From Endozoicomonas sp965232255 (GTDB lineage: Bacteria; Pseudomonadota; Gammaproteobacteria; Pseudomonadales; Endozoicomonadaceae), in NCBI GenBank assembly GCA_965232255.1, contig OZ246962.1:2294001-2358000 (forward strand): DNA of 64,000 bases. Direction: 5' to 3'. The notes below the pieces were generated by a model. That model made no database searches. It worked only from the letters and a program-made list of their open reading frames with translations, and was not told the origin of the DNA. The position numbers were made by a program, and so were the translations under genes. Position 1 is the first letter of the stretch; the number at the start of each line of letters is the position of its first letter. This document shows positions 56,020 to 64,000 of the stretch, piece by piece.

Positions 56020-56583
56020 TTGATAACAGAGTCTGCCACCCGCTATTGCAGCACCTGCGGCCATGTGACGCACAGACAGGTTCCTCCCGGTGATCAGCGC
56101 CTGCGTGATGTTTGCAGCCACTGCCATGCCATTCACTACCAGAATCCACAGGTAATTACCGGTGCTCTGGCGGTGTACCAGGACAAAGTGCTGCTGTGTA
56201 AACGTGCCATTGAACCGAGAAAGGGGTACTGGACGTTGCCCGGTGGCTTTTGGGAGTTGGGCGAAACCATCGAGGCTGGCGCCGTCCGCGAAACTCTTGA
56301 AGAAGCCTGTGCCCACATTACCATTGAGGCGCTCTATACCTTGTTTAATGTCGTTCATGTTGGGCAGTTGTCGGCTTTTTTCCTGGCACGGCTGGAACGG
56401 CCTGAGTTTGCCCCCGGTGAGGAGAGCGAGGAAGTGGCGCTGTTTGCTGAAGCGGAAATACCCTGGGATCAGTTGGCATTCTCCACCATTACGCGCACCT
56501 TGCGCCTTTTTTTCGCTGACCGCCAGCGAGGGTCTTTCCCCATGCGACTAGAGCTTATTCCGCCGCCGGAGCGTCCAGGTTGA
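56020..56583 (+). CDS. Nudix hydrolase with N-terminal zinc ribbon
   Basis: 187 residues. The N-terminus has two CxxC pairs (CSTC about residue 10 and CSHC about 32) that can hold zinc. The Nudix box GGFWELGETIEAGAVRETLE-EAC follows near residues 75-97. The architecture resembles ADP-ribose or NADH-type Nudix enzymes; the substrate is not deducible. The start is TTG 56020 with AGGA 7 nt upstream. The last 29 bp overlap the convergent YqfO-like gene. Confidence 0.85.
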   Translation: MITESATRYCSTCGHVTHRQVPPGDQRLRDVCSHCHAIHYQNPQVITGALAVYQDKVLLCKRAIEPRKGYWTLPGGFWELGETIEAGAVRETLEEACAHITIEALYTLFNVVHVGQLSAFFLARLERPEFAPGEESEEVALFAEAEIPWDQLAFSTITRTLRLFFADRQRGSFPMRLELIPPPERPG

Positions 56584-56905
56584 CCGGGTAGTAATCGAAG
56601 GCTGGCACTTCGTAGGGATGCGCCTGCCTGAGTGCTTCGATGGCCTGTGGCAGGCAGGATAATTCACAGAGCATTTCCACCTTCCAGGTTTCTTCTGCGA
56701 ATACCTCGCCATGTTTACCGCAACTGGGATGACTGCCCGGCAATGGCCGGAACTGTCCTGTACCAGGGCTCTGCCAGCAACAACAGTCATAAAGTCCGTG
56801 GCGGCCCGCGCCCGCCATAAATAGTGCCTGTTTGACCGCCTCCAGATAGGGACTGGGTACCATAACGCACAGTTTGTATACCTGGCAGTTGGGCGCTTGC
56901 TGCAA
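56555..56905 (-). CDS. YqfO/NIF3 C-terminal-like small protein
   Basis: 116 residues. The pattern YKLCVMVPSPYLEAVKQALF, then AGAGRHGLYDCCCWQSPGTG, GQFRPLPGSHP and RQAHPYEVPAFDYYPV matches the trimerisation insert domain found in NIF3/YqfO proteins and as a stand-alone protein in proteobacteria. Function is not established. TTG start with GGAGG 8 nt upstream; that site overlaps the stop of the acyltransferase gene upstream, suggesting coupled translation. Confidence 0.82.
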   Translation of the reverse strand: MQQAPNCQVYKLCVMVPSPYLEAVKQALFMAGAGRHGLYDCCCWQSPGTGQFRPLPGSHPSCGKHGEVFAEETWKVEMLCELSCLPQAIEALRQAHPYEVPAFDYYPVNLDAPAAE

Positions 56906-56908
56906 TGC

Positions 56909-58141
56909 TTATTCCTCCGGGCGATAGCGGTTAATCACCGGTTGCGCGTACATCTTCAACAACCACGGTCGGTAACGTTCCGGACACTCCTCCAGGTAGC
57001 GGGCAAATTGCTGTCGCTGCTGTTGCAAATCAGTTTCGGGAAACAGTGTGTTGATGTCAGGCACAGTGAGGCTGCCGTACTCTGGGTTCTGGCTGAGTGC
57101 TTCCCAGGCAAACAGGTTTGATGGTTGCAGTTGATAGTTATGGTGAATCTGGTGATTAACCTCGTTCACCACTGCGTTGGCATCGGTAAAATCGCCAGTG
57201 AGCGGCTGGCCAAAGGCGACGTGCACATGGCCTTTGTAGCCTTCAATCCCGGTGACAATGCTTTTCAAATCCTCACCATCGGCCTTCTGGTACTGGCCAC
57301 TTTGCTCGCGCTCATAAAGCTCACGGGCCTTGTCGCAGCCGCAGGGATCAAACTCGTAAGCAATAGCAACGGGAACAATATTCAGTGCCCGGATATTCTC
57401 GGCAAACGACGTCTGCTGGTCGCGTCGGCTGAGGTTGAACATTTTGATGATGGCCGGGTCTGTCTGGTCGTCGCCGTCTTTTGCTCGACCCTCGCTCTGG
57501 GCAATCCACACTGGCTGACCGGAGTCGATGCAGTAATGGATGTATGCCGACAGATTCTGAAAAGCCTGCAGCTTTTCCCGACGTCCGGTCAGTGACCGTT
57601 TAACAATAAAGCTTTTGTTCAGGCGCATCAGGTCACTGACGAAAGGGCGCTTGACCAGATTGTCGCCGATGGCGATCTGACAGGTTTCCATTCCGTTAAG
57701 ATAGAGCCCGTAGTTAACCAGTGCCGGGTCCAGCACAATGTCACGGTGGTTGGACAAAAACAGGTAGGCTCGGTTCCGTTCCAGATGTTCGATGCCAGAA
57801 AATGTCACATTGTTGGTGGTGGCCTTGATGGTTCGAGTCAGGTAGGGCTCGACAATAGCCTGAAAATCCCGAACATTAGCCACATTGCGGGTTTTATGCT
57901 GCAACGCCAGGGCAGTGAGCCAGGTCATGATGCCGTTGAATTGTCTGGCCAGTGTGGGATAGCGGTATCTGGCCATAACGTTGAGCAGGTCTTTATCTTT
58001 AAGCAGGCGTGTCAGGACTGGGCGTACCTCATGGTCGTGGTAGGGGCGAATATCGTCAAAAGCTTCCATCGGTGTCAACGCGCTAAAATCAGTAGAACAG
58101 GGGAGTGAGTCGTTATTAATTGAGGGCTGATTATATTTCAT
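56909..58141 (-). CDS. PlsC-like glycerol acyltransferase family protein
   Basis: 410 residues. A PlsC-type acyltransferase core: SNHRDIVLDPALVNYGL carries the catalytic His-Asp pair, GDNLVKRPFVSDLMRLNKSF and QSEGRAKDGDDQTD correspond to the acceptor-binding motifs, and VPVAIAYEFDPC to the last motif. The spacing of the H and D differs by one from the usual HxxxxD. Members acylate glycerol-3-phosphate derivatives; the exact substrate is unknown. ATG 58141 has AGG 6 nt upstream. The small YqfO-like gene follows in the same unit. Confidence 0.82.
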   Translation of the reverse strand: MKYNQPSINNDSLPCSTDFSALTPMEAFDDIRPYHDHEVRPVLTRLLKDKDLLNVMARYRYPTLARQFNGIMTWLTALALQHKTRNVANVRDFQAIVEPYLTRTIKATTNNVTFSGIEHLERNRAYLFLSNHRDIVLDPALVNYGLYLNGMETCQIAIGDNLVKRPFVSDLMRLNKSFIVKRSLTGRREKLQAFQNLSAYIHYCIDSGQPVWIAQSEGRAKDGDDQTDPAIIKMFNLSRRDQQTSFAENIRALNIVPVAIAYEFDPCGCDKARELYEREQSGQYQKADGEDLKSIVTGIEGYKGHVHVAFGQPLTGDFTDANAVVNEVNHQIHHNYQLQPSNLFAWEALSQNPEYGSLTVPDINTLFPETDLQQQRQQFARYLEECPERYRPWLLKMYAQPVINRYRPEE

Positions 58142-58200
58142 GGGCTGCCTGCCGGTCTGTATAGACACTGTCGCGTAATGTAACCGAGTGGTGTTGGAGA

Positions 58201-58229
58201 TGCAAAAGTGTTACCGATTGGCGTATAAT
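58201..58229 (+). promoter_or_regulatory. Possible promoter of the YedK-like gene
   Basis: A perfect TATAAT at 58224-58229 with a weak TGCAAA (58201-58206) 17 bp upstream. No LexA box is visible here. Confidence 0.42.
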
Positions 58230-58318
58230 TCTTCGCCTGATCCAGGATAACTTTAAATAATGATCAACCTGCTTATATCACGCCACACTGGCCACGCAGC
58301 ACCTGTCGGGAACTGCTG

Positions 58319-58924
58319 ATGTGCTCACGCTATTCCTTTAATCTTACGACAATGGACTTACGCTTTCTGGGTATTAACGACAGTTTTCGTCCATCGCCGG
58401 TACAGTACATTGCTCCTGGTCAGCAGGTGTGGCTGGTGCGCCTGAATGAGCACAACGAGCCGGCGTTGGCCCAGGCCAAGTGGGGACTGGTGCCACCGTG
58501 GCTAACCGATTTTTCCCGGGCGCAGATCAATGCCCGGGTGGAAACGGCGACTACTGCAAAAATGTTTGCCGCGGCCTGGCAATCGCGTCGCTGCCTGCTG
58601 TTGGCTGACAGCTATTATCAGTGGTACATGGCGCCAGACAACCGACGACAACTTTGGCGTATCAAGGCCAGAGACCGGGCATTATTATTGATAGCCGGAC
58701 TCTGGGAACGCTACCCTATTGACCAGTCGCTGTCGTTCGACTCCTGTGCGGTACTGACCATGCCCTCTCTGGCATCTTTACGGTTGATTGCCCAGCGCAT
58801 GCCGGTGGTACTTACTCCCCGCCAGGCAGGCAGTTGGCTATCCGGTGCAGCCATCGGGACTGATGACTTTGTCGCGGCACTGGCCGACTTTGCTTTTCAC
58901 AGTCAGCAAATCGTGTCTGAGTGA
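58319..58924 (+). CDS. SOS response-associated YedK/HMCES-like protein with altered active site
   Basis: 201 residues, family about 220. HMCES/YedK proteins crosslink to abasic sites in single-stranded DNA through Cys2. Here Cys2 follows the initiator Met as required, and INARVET (Asn71, Arg73) and KWGLVPPW are kept. The Glu of the DGWFEW motif (Glu105 in E. coli YedK) is Gln101 (DSYYQW), and the His of IHDRRP (His160) is Ala158 (IAQRMP). Both residues act in crosslink formation or reversal, so the protein should be slow or inactive in part of the cycle. The ATG is directly followed by TGC as in all members. Confidence 0.88.
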   Translation: MCSRYSFNLTTMDLRFLGINDSFRPSPVQYIAPGQQVWLVRLNEHNEPALAQAKWGLVPPWLTDFSRAQINARVETATTAKMFAAAWQSRRCLLLADSYYQWYMAPDNRRQLWRIKARDRALLLIAGLWERYPIDQSLSFDSCAVLTMPSLASLRLIAQRMPVVLTPRQAGSWLSGAAIGTDDFVAALADFAFHSQQIVSE

Positions 58925-59460
58925 ATTTTTTTCGGGAGAAATTTCTGTTTTAACGACGATTGACGTTTCATTGATTAATCGTCAGTAAATATCCCACCTG
59001 AATCAGTAGTAGTAGTTTTTTGTTGAGATTTCACTTGATTCTATTGCAACTACCTTATCGTTTTTCCTCACATACCTGATTATCTTTTGGGATTTAAGTG
59101 ACTGTTCTGTGCGGTTAAACCACGTGAATTATGGCTGGCACTTAGCCACTCACTTAGCCAAAGTATGAAATCAGCAAGATTCTTGCGTTATTAAAACAAA
59201 AATAAGTGTGTTGTTATTTAAATGCAGAATTTTTTTACGGCCGCTTCTTATACCAGTTATTCTCGTTGCTTGACATTATTAACGGAGAAAATTACGGATG
59301 GTGCAACAAAGATAGTGCAACAAAGATAGTGCAACAAAGATGGTGCCACAAAACAGTTGCAGCAAAATAGTCGAAGCAAAACAGTTAATACAGTTAATGA
59401 AGTGCTGATTAAAAAATACTGCCAGATACGGTTAATTGAGCTAGTGAAGAAAGTTCTGCC
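58925..59460. other. AT-rich intergenic region
   Basis: 536 bp of AT-rich DNA without a recognisable gene. It includes a 14-bp tandem repeat at 59301-59356. No tRNA, terminator or regulator site recognised. Confidence 0.6.
59301..59356. repeat. 14-bp tandem repeat, three copies plus a degenerate fourth
   Basis: GTGCAACAAAGATA at 59301-59314 and 59315-59328, then a copy differing in one base to 59342, then GTGCCACAAAACAG. Confidence 0.86.
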
Positions 59461-60945
59461 ATGATAAGACCTATAGCAACACAACCTGCCAGCTCATCAA
59501 GATCGGTACGTAATCGTGATGGCAGCATCACCGGTGTAAGGCGTAGCCGTTCGCTGGGGGACGTTGGTCGCGTCGGGATAATGGCGGATCTGTCAACGTC
59601 AGAATCATTGGTTAGTGGTCGTATGTATGGGTCAGAATCCACTCTGGATTCAGTACCTGTTGACCAGCCAGTGATAGCAGCACAACGGTCTTCTGTGGTC
59701 GCAGTCGATGATATGCCACTGCCATCTACATCATCCACATCCGATGTGGACAGCGGACCAACCGTTGTATTTCCGCCACTGTCGAAAGTAACAGCCGACA
59801 GTCCACGCAAAAAGCGCGTTGTGACGGCGGATGACCGTTCACCAAAAAAACCGGAATCATCCACTTCCCAGATAGCAATCCCCCAGCATTTTGCCAGTAC
59901 TCGTATTGCGGCGCCAGCGTCTGAGGCAAGCTCTGAGGCAAGTGATGTGGCTGAACAACCAGCCACCATCACAACTATGGTTAGCGCAGATATGGTTGGC
60001 GCAGAAAAGCCAGCCTTTGTCATGTCACCACTGACTCAGTTTCTTGCTGCCAGACAAGCGGATGTTGTGTCAGAACCAGCAATTAGCAGTTCACCACAGC
60101 GAAGCAGGGCAAGTGTACTGCTCAGTAAAACCAAAACTGGGGCATCGCGTGCTCAGCTTGATCTGAGAGCAGAGCAGGAGATCAAGAAGACTTATGGTCA
60201 AATCATCTCGTTCCACCTGGGCTTGGGCGACCACCTGGAAGGTACGCCCTGGCGCGAGTTAAATCCCTACGAGCCATCCGCTGGTCAAGCAGCGGGAGGG
60301 CTGAAAAGCCAATACCTGGGTAACATGCTGGACGAAACGGCGTTTGCTGCTGGCGCTGAATTCCAGAGGCTGGTTAATGAGATCAATGGCAGCGTACTGA
60401 ATATTGTTGAGCCGGGACTGGTCAAAAACCTGCTGAGCAAAAGCGGCGTGGGAGCTGAGGAGCTGCGTGGCGCGAGTGTGTCGCTTAAGAATCAGACAAT
60501 CAAAGACAACCTGTGGATGGTTACAGCCGAATATTGCCTGGACTTCTTTGATGCTGCGGCCACACAACATTGCGCTTCATCCGCAGGTGCAGTCACTGAA
60601 CCTGATCACCGCTTTACCTTGCTGTTGGATTTGCAGTCCTTTAATGCCCGCTTTAGCGTACTTGCACGCGATGCCGAGGGCGTCAAATACAATCACCGTC
60701 TGACCAGCAAACAACGCATGGAAATACTGACTGACCTGCAACAACAGGCAGTTGACTTACAAACCGAGGTCGGGACACTGTATCAGCGATGTCAAGAGCA
60801 TGCTTTATCCGCTAGCAAGATGGCTTTTATTCTGGGCGATCCGGTTGTCGGCGAACACAGTGATGCACTGATGTCGAACAAAGTGGCTGAGTTCAAAAAA
60901 AGAATGGATCAAGCCATTAAAGAATTAAAAGAGCGTACCTTCTGA
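59461..60945 (+). CDS. Unknown protein with about 220-residue disordered N-terminus, candidate effector
   Basis: 494 residues, not recognised. The first 220 or so residues are Ser/Thr/Ala/Pro-rich and disordered with basic clusters (SPRKKRVVTADDRSPKKPES). From about 230, a folded helical region (LDLRAEQEIKKTYGQIISFH, a mixed segment with FTLLLDLQSFNARFSVLARD, and a coiled C-terminus NKVAEFKKRMDQAIKELKER). No membrane segment or catalytic motif seen. The composition suits a secreted or cell-surface-injected protein. Flanked by a tandem repeat upstream and a structured terminator-like element downstream. Confidence 0.62.
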   Translation: MIRPIATQPASSSRSVRNRDGSITGVRRSRSLGDVGRVGIMADLSTSESLVSGRMYGSESTLDSVPVDQPVIAAQRSSVVAVDDMPLPSTSSTSDVDSGPTVVFPPLSKVTADSPRKKRVVTADDRSPKKPESSTSQIAIPQHFASTRIAAPASEASSEASDVAEQPATITTMVSADMVGAEKPAFVMSPLTQFLAARQADVVSEPAISSSPQRSRASVLLSKTKTGASRAQLDLRAEQEIKKTYGQIISFHLGLGDHLEGTPWRELNPYEPSAGQAAGGLKSQYLGNMLDETAFAAGAEFQRLVNEINGSVLNIVEPGLVKNLLSKSGVGAEELRGASVSLKNQTIKDNLWMVTAEYCLDFFDAAATQHCASSAGAVTEPDHRFTLLLDLQSFNARFSVLARDAEGVKYNHRLTSKQRMEILTDLQQQAVDLQTEVGTLYQRCQEHALSASKMAFILGDPVVGEHSDALMSNKVAEFKKRMDQAIKELKERTF

Positions 60946-61253
60946 ATACTTGGTTTTGCGGCTAAAAAAGCCACTGGTGCAGCACTCGTTAGCACTGAAA
61001 CATCAGCATACTACTGCGAAGCAAAAAATCGACAGCAATCAGTAACATCACAAAATATATGAAGGTAGAGAGGGAAGCCTTCGCTTAGTCATCTGTCCGT
61101 GTACCGCAACTGACAGACTGTTAAATGGCTCGGACTTCCCACTTTTTTTGCATCGAACTCACGTTAGCCAGTTCAGCGGACGGCACCTGTCAGTTATCCA
61201 ACAGGCCCATTGGCACAGTGAATAGGTGAGTGAATAATTGATCTTTGGTCAGA
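60946..61253. other. Intergenic region between convergent genes
   Basis: 308 bp. It holds a structured element at 61072-61149 that may terminate the rightward gene. I see no clear terminator for the leftward decarboxylase gene and no other gene. Confidence 0.55.
61072..61149 (+). terminator. Structured terminator-like element
   Basis: GGGAAG (61072-61077) can pair with CTTCCC (61135-61140), followed by seven T residues (61143-61149). Inside the long loop, CTGTC (61093-61097) pairs with GACAG (61112-61116). It could be a branched terminator or the 3' end of a small RNA. Confidence 0.45.
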
Positions 61254-63557
61254 TTACGCCTTGACACAGAAAGTCTGGAAGAACTTTTTGCCGTCCCGTT
61301 CGATTCGCTCCACGCCGTGAATATCGCTTTCGTAGCCTGGAAAAGCGTTTTCGAAATCTTGCCGGGCTGTCAGATAATCAAGGATTGGTGTGGCTTTGTC
61401 GTTCATGATCTCACCACCCATCATGATGGGTATGCCTGGAGGATAAGGCACCATCATGACCGCAGGTACACGACCGTGCATGTTGCTAAGCTCCACGTAC
61501 TCTACCTGTTTTTTGACCACATAATGATAAGCGTCGGCCGGTTTCATGACCGGGTCTGGTATCACTTCGAACGCCGCCTGCATTTTATCCAGTAAAGAGT
61601 GGTCCTTGAAATACTGGTGCATTGCCTGACAATGGTCCCGCAGACCGATACCGTTATAACGGTCTGGATAATGATGTATCAGTCGTGGTAGCGCCTCTTT
61701 AAGGGGTGTATTGCTGTCGTACAGTGCCTTGAACTTGAGCAGTGCCGAGAGCACAGAGCACTGTTTTGCCTTGGTGGTGCCCAGGGAATTGAGCAGCAAG
61801 AAAGAATAGTAATCGGTTTTCTCACAAACAATGCCGTGTTTGATCAGGAAATCAGTGACAATGGAAGCGGGAATGCCGGTGTCAGCCAGATTGCCATTAT
61901 CGTCAAGACCGGGCATGACAAATGTCAGCTTGATGGGGTCAAGCATGACAAAGTTGTCTTCCATATCGACAAAACCATGCCAGTTATTTTTCTTACTGAA
62001 TACCCACGGCTCCTGATGGCTGGCCAGATACTCCGCTGGCACATTCTCAAAAGCAGTTTCGCTGCCCTCATAGTCCACGACACGTGGCTGCCACATCTCA
62101 AAAAACCAGCTTTTATCGGCTTTTAATTCTTTGGCGATACAGGTTACTTTCTGACGTAGATGAATGGCGCCGAGAATAATGTCGTTCAACATAATTTCGC
62201 CATTGTCTTCCATCATCTTGGTAGCCACATCCAGTGAAGCAATCATATTGTACTGTGGCGAGGTTGAGCTGTGCATCATGTACGATTCATTGAGCTCCTC
62301 CGGATTAATTTTCACCTTACTGCCATTGCGTACTTGCAACATGGAGGCCTGGGAAAAAGCAGTCAGCAGTTTGTGAGTAGACTGGGAACAGAAAATCGGC
62401 GGACGATCGCTGTTGCAATCATCGTCTGCCATCCCGAAATGGTCTTTGTATATGGGGTGAAAACGGGCGTAGGCATACCAGGCTTCGTCAAAGTGCATAT
62501 TTTCTACACTTTGTTGCAACTGTTTTTTGATGTTGATGACATTGTAACAAATGCCGTCGTAGGTAGAGTTAGTCAAAGCCGACATTTTTACCGGCGTGTG
62601 ACTTTTCAACTCATCAGGAATAATTGGATTGGCCTGGATCTTGTTACGGATATACTCTGGTGAGAAGTCGGACAAATAACACGGACCGATGATGCCCAGC
62701 TTATTCCTTCTCGGTACCATATAGACTGGGTAGGAATCGGTGATTACGATGCCATAATTCAGGGACTTATGGCAGTTACGGTCAACCAGAGCCAGATCAT
62801 TCCGAACCACCTGGCTATGCCAGATAATCTGATTGACAGTGGAGGTGCCGTTAAGCACGTAGTAGGTGTAGTCAGCACCAAATACCCGCGCCGAATTTTT
62901 TTCTGCCTCACCTACCACGCCGCTATGGTCGAGCAATGAGCCCAATTCGGGTACCGAGATGGACAAGTCGGCACGAAAAACATTTTCACCATAAAATTTA
63001 AACATGGCGACGCCGGCCGGACTGCGTAGAAAACCCACTCCACCCATGTGGCCGGGCGTATGCCAGGCGTATTTATATTCGTCAGAATAATGAACCAGTT
63101 CACCGAAAAATTTCGGATAGACACTCTTGATATATTCCTGAACATACACATCAACACGCCCAGCCAGAAAGTCAACAGTATCGGCTGTTTTCCATAAGGT
63201 ATCGTCGATCAGTTCAAGGACGTGGGTAGGAATAGATGACGCTGCCAGACGGTCGGTAAGCAGGAGAATCGGGATATGCTTGTTGCGAGAACGGATCAGA
63301 TTCAGCAACTTTACCGGTGCCATGTGCTCATTGCTGACTTCACTGCGAATATCCCAGTCAATAATCACAGTACCAAGATCAGAACGAGACATGAAAATCT
63401 CGCTACCGTCTTCATAACTGAGTGACGGAATTACAGTCATTTTTTGCACATCTTCCAGCTGCTCAGTCAGTTCCCTGAGACGAAAACCTTCATCATTAAC
63501 AGCCTCAAACTGGGCAGAAACAATCAAGACCGGCCACGCCCGTTTGGTCATTTTCAT
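61254..63557 (-). CDS. Arginine/lysine/ornithine decarboxylase, AdiA-like
   Basis: 767 residues (E. coli AdiA 756). A PLP enzyme of the acid-inducible decarboxylase group that consumes protons by converting Arg to agmatine (or Lys to cadaverine). The N-terminal receiver-like wing domain (about 1-140) is followed by the PLP core with SQSTHKLLTAFSQAS (Schiff-base Lys), RVFGADYTYYVLNGTST, HFDEAWYAYARFHPIY and a C-terminal domain ending in CVKA as in AdiA. AdiA-like residue patterns favour arginine, but substrate was not tested. ATG 63557 has AGGT upstream. No antiporter gene adjacent in the window. Confidence 0.88.
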   Translation of the reverse strand: MKMTKRAWPVLIVSAQFEAVNDEGFRLRELTEQLEDVQKMTVIPSLSYEDGSEIFMSRSDLGTVIIDWDIRSEVSNEHMAPVKLLNLIRSRNKHIPILLLTDRLAASSIPTHVLELIDDTLWKTADTVDFLAGRVDVYVQEYIKSVYPKFFGELVHYSDEYKYAWHTPGHMGGVGFLRSPAGVAMFKFYGENVFRADLSISVPELGSLLDHSGVVGEAEKNSARVFGADYTYYVLNGTSTVNQIIWHSQVVRNDLALVDRNCHKSLNYGIVITDSYPVYMVPRRNKLGIIGPCYLSDFSPEYIRNKIQANPIIPDELKSHTPVKMSALTNSTYDGICYNVINIKKQLQQSVENMHFDEAWYAYARFHPIYKDHFGMADDDCNSDRPPIFCSQSTHKLLTAFSQASMLQVRNGSKVKINPEELNESYMMHSSTSPQYNMIASLDVATKMMEDNGEIMLNDIILGAIHLRQKVTCIAKELKADKSWFFEMWQPRVVDYEGSETAFENVPAEYLASHQEPWVFSKKNNWHGFVDMEDNFVMLDPIKLTFVMPGLDDNGNLADTGIPASIVTDFLIKHGIVCEKTDYYSFLLLNSLGTTKAKQCSVLSALLKFKALYDSNTPLKEALPRLIHHYPDRYNGIGLRDHCQAMHQYFKDHSLLDKMQAAFEVIPDPVMKPADAYHYVVKKQVEYVELSNMHGRVPAVMMVPYPPGIPIMMGGEIMNDKATPILDYLTARQDFENAFPGYESDIHGVERIERDGKKFFQTFCVKA

Positions 63558-64000
63558 AATCAATACCTGATGAATTGAATAGTGAAAAAACAGTGTGTTG
63601 CAGCAACAGAGTCGCGGCTCAGCGCGGCAGAAAATGTTACTCGCGCGCGGAGGTAATGTTTGTTGGTTAATTGCACCAAAAACAGCGGCGGAAGGGTATC
63701 TATTGTGCGCTTGCGAACCGGACTCTTTGCAAAGTTTGTCTGACTGCCAGAACAGTCTCAATAATGACTTGGGGCGGTGAAATGGTAGAAAATACCAATC
63801 ACTCGTCAGTCTCACGAAGAGCGGGATTCACTTCTCGTAGCAGATTCCCTACGTCGCGGAAATAACGATGATATATTTCTGATTATTGCTTTTTTGTTTG
63901 GGATTTCAGTCGTCTTGTTGTTTATCGGTGTGCAATAGGTTTTAAGACTTATGTAAAAGGAATAATCCAAAGCGGGCGTATATATGTACCACAACAATGT
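63558..64000. other. Intergenic region upstream of the decarboxylase to window end
   Basis: 443 bp. It contains a possible dispersed repeat near 63820-63870 and no convincing gene; the short ORFs here look like repeat-derived translation (arginine-rich FPRRRES pattern). It should hold the promoter of the leftward decarboxylase, which I could not place. Confidence 0.5.
63820..63870. repeat. Possible short dispersed palindromic-type repeat
   Basis: GCGGGATTC and GATTCCCTACGTCGCGG lie about 20 bp apart. Read on the minus strand the element encodes the FPRRRES pattern typical of small dispersed repeats with GGGAATC-type inverted motifs. Only one copy is in the window, so this is tentative. Confidence 0.3.

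Overview
The window reads as a gammaproteobacterial chromosome of medium GC. The housekeeping blocks are in the order usual for that class: rlmN-pilF-rodZ-hisS-yfgM-bamB-der, guaB-guaA, asd-usg-fimV and prmB-aroC. The best guess is an Oceanospirillales-type, host-associated bacterium. Type III secretion genes plus several orphan proteins with long Ser-rich disordered N-termini would fit the Endozoicomonadaceae, but no rRNA is present to test that.

Layout. 1-2.8 kb: start of a BCCT transporter, a CorB-like transporter and a CoA-type Nudix hydrolase. 3-16.5 kb: housekeeping block (ndk, rlmN, pilF, rodZ, hisS, yfgM, bamB, der, a cupin, xseA, guaB, guaA). ispG, usually between rodZ and hisS, is absent. 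16.9-24.8 kb: an NhaC-type antiporter, then a type III secretion island. The island has a CesT-type chaperone and a 1124-residue protein joining a GT4-like glycosyltransferase to a LanM-type dehydratase/kinase domain. These converge on sctD, a YscE-like chaperone, sctF (needle) and an SctG-like chaperone. 25-32.4 kb: fadD, yajL, a patatin-like hydrolase, four tandem initiator tRNA genes, acs and a LuxR-type response regulator. 32.5-42.4 kb: a membrane protein, SOS-controlled dinB, recJ, a second acyl-CoA synthetase, a methyltransferase, trkH and acuI. 42.6-52.2 kb: an orphan helical protein, asd, usg, fimV, an orphan protein with a methyltransferase-like C-terminus, prmB and aroC. 52.3-64 kb: an exported two-gene operon of unknown function, tusE, a Nudix protein, a YqfO-like protein, an acyltransferase, a degenerate YedK/HMCES protein, another orphan disordered protein and an AdiA-like decarboxylase.

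The main novelty is the chaperone plus glycosyltransferase-LanM fusion beside the needle operon. It looks like a secreted effector with a lanthipeptide-synthetase kinase fold but no cyclase domain and no precursor peptide nearby. Other points of interest are the HMCES-type protein lacking two catalytic residues, the tRNA-fMet array with a conserved spacer hairpin, and recurrent 13-16 bp tandem repeats in intergenic DNA.

All calls come from reading the sequence and recalling family knowledge; no database search was run.
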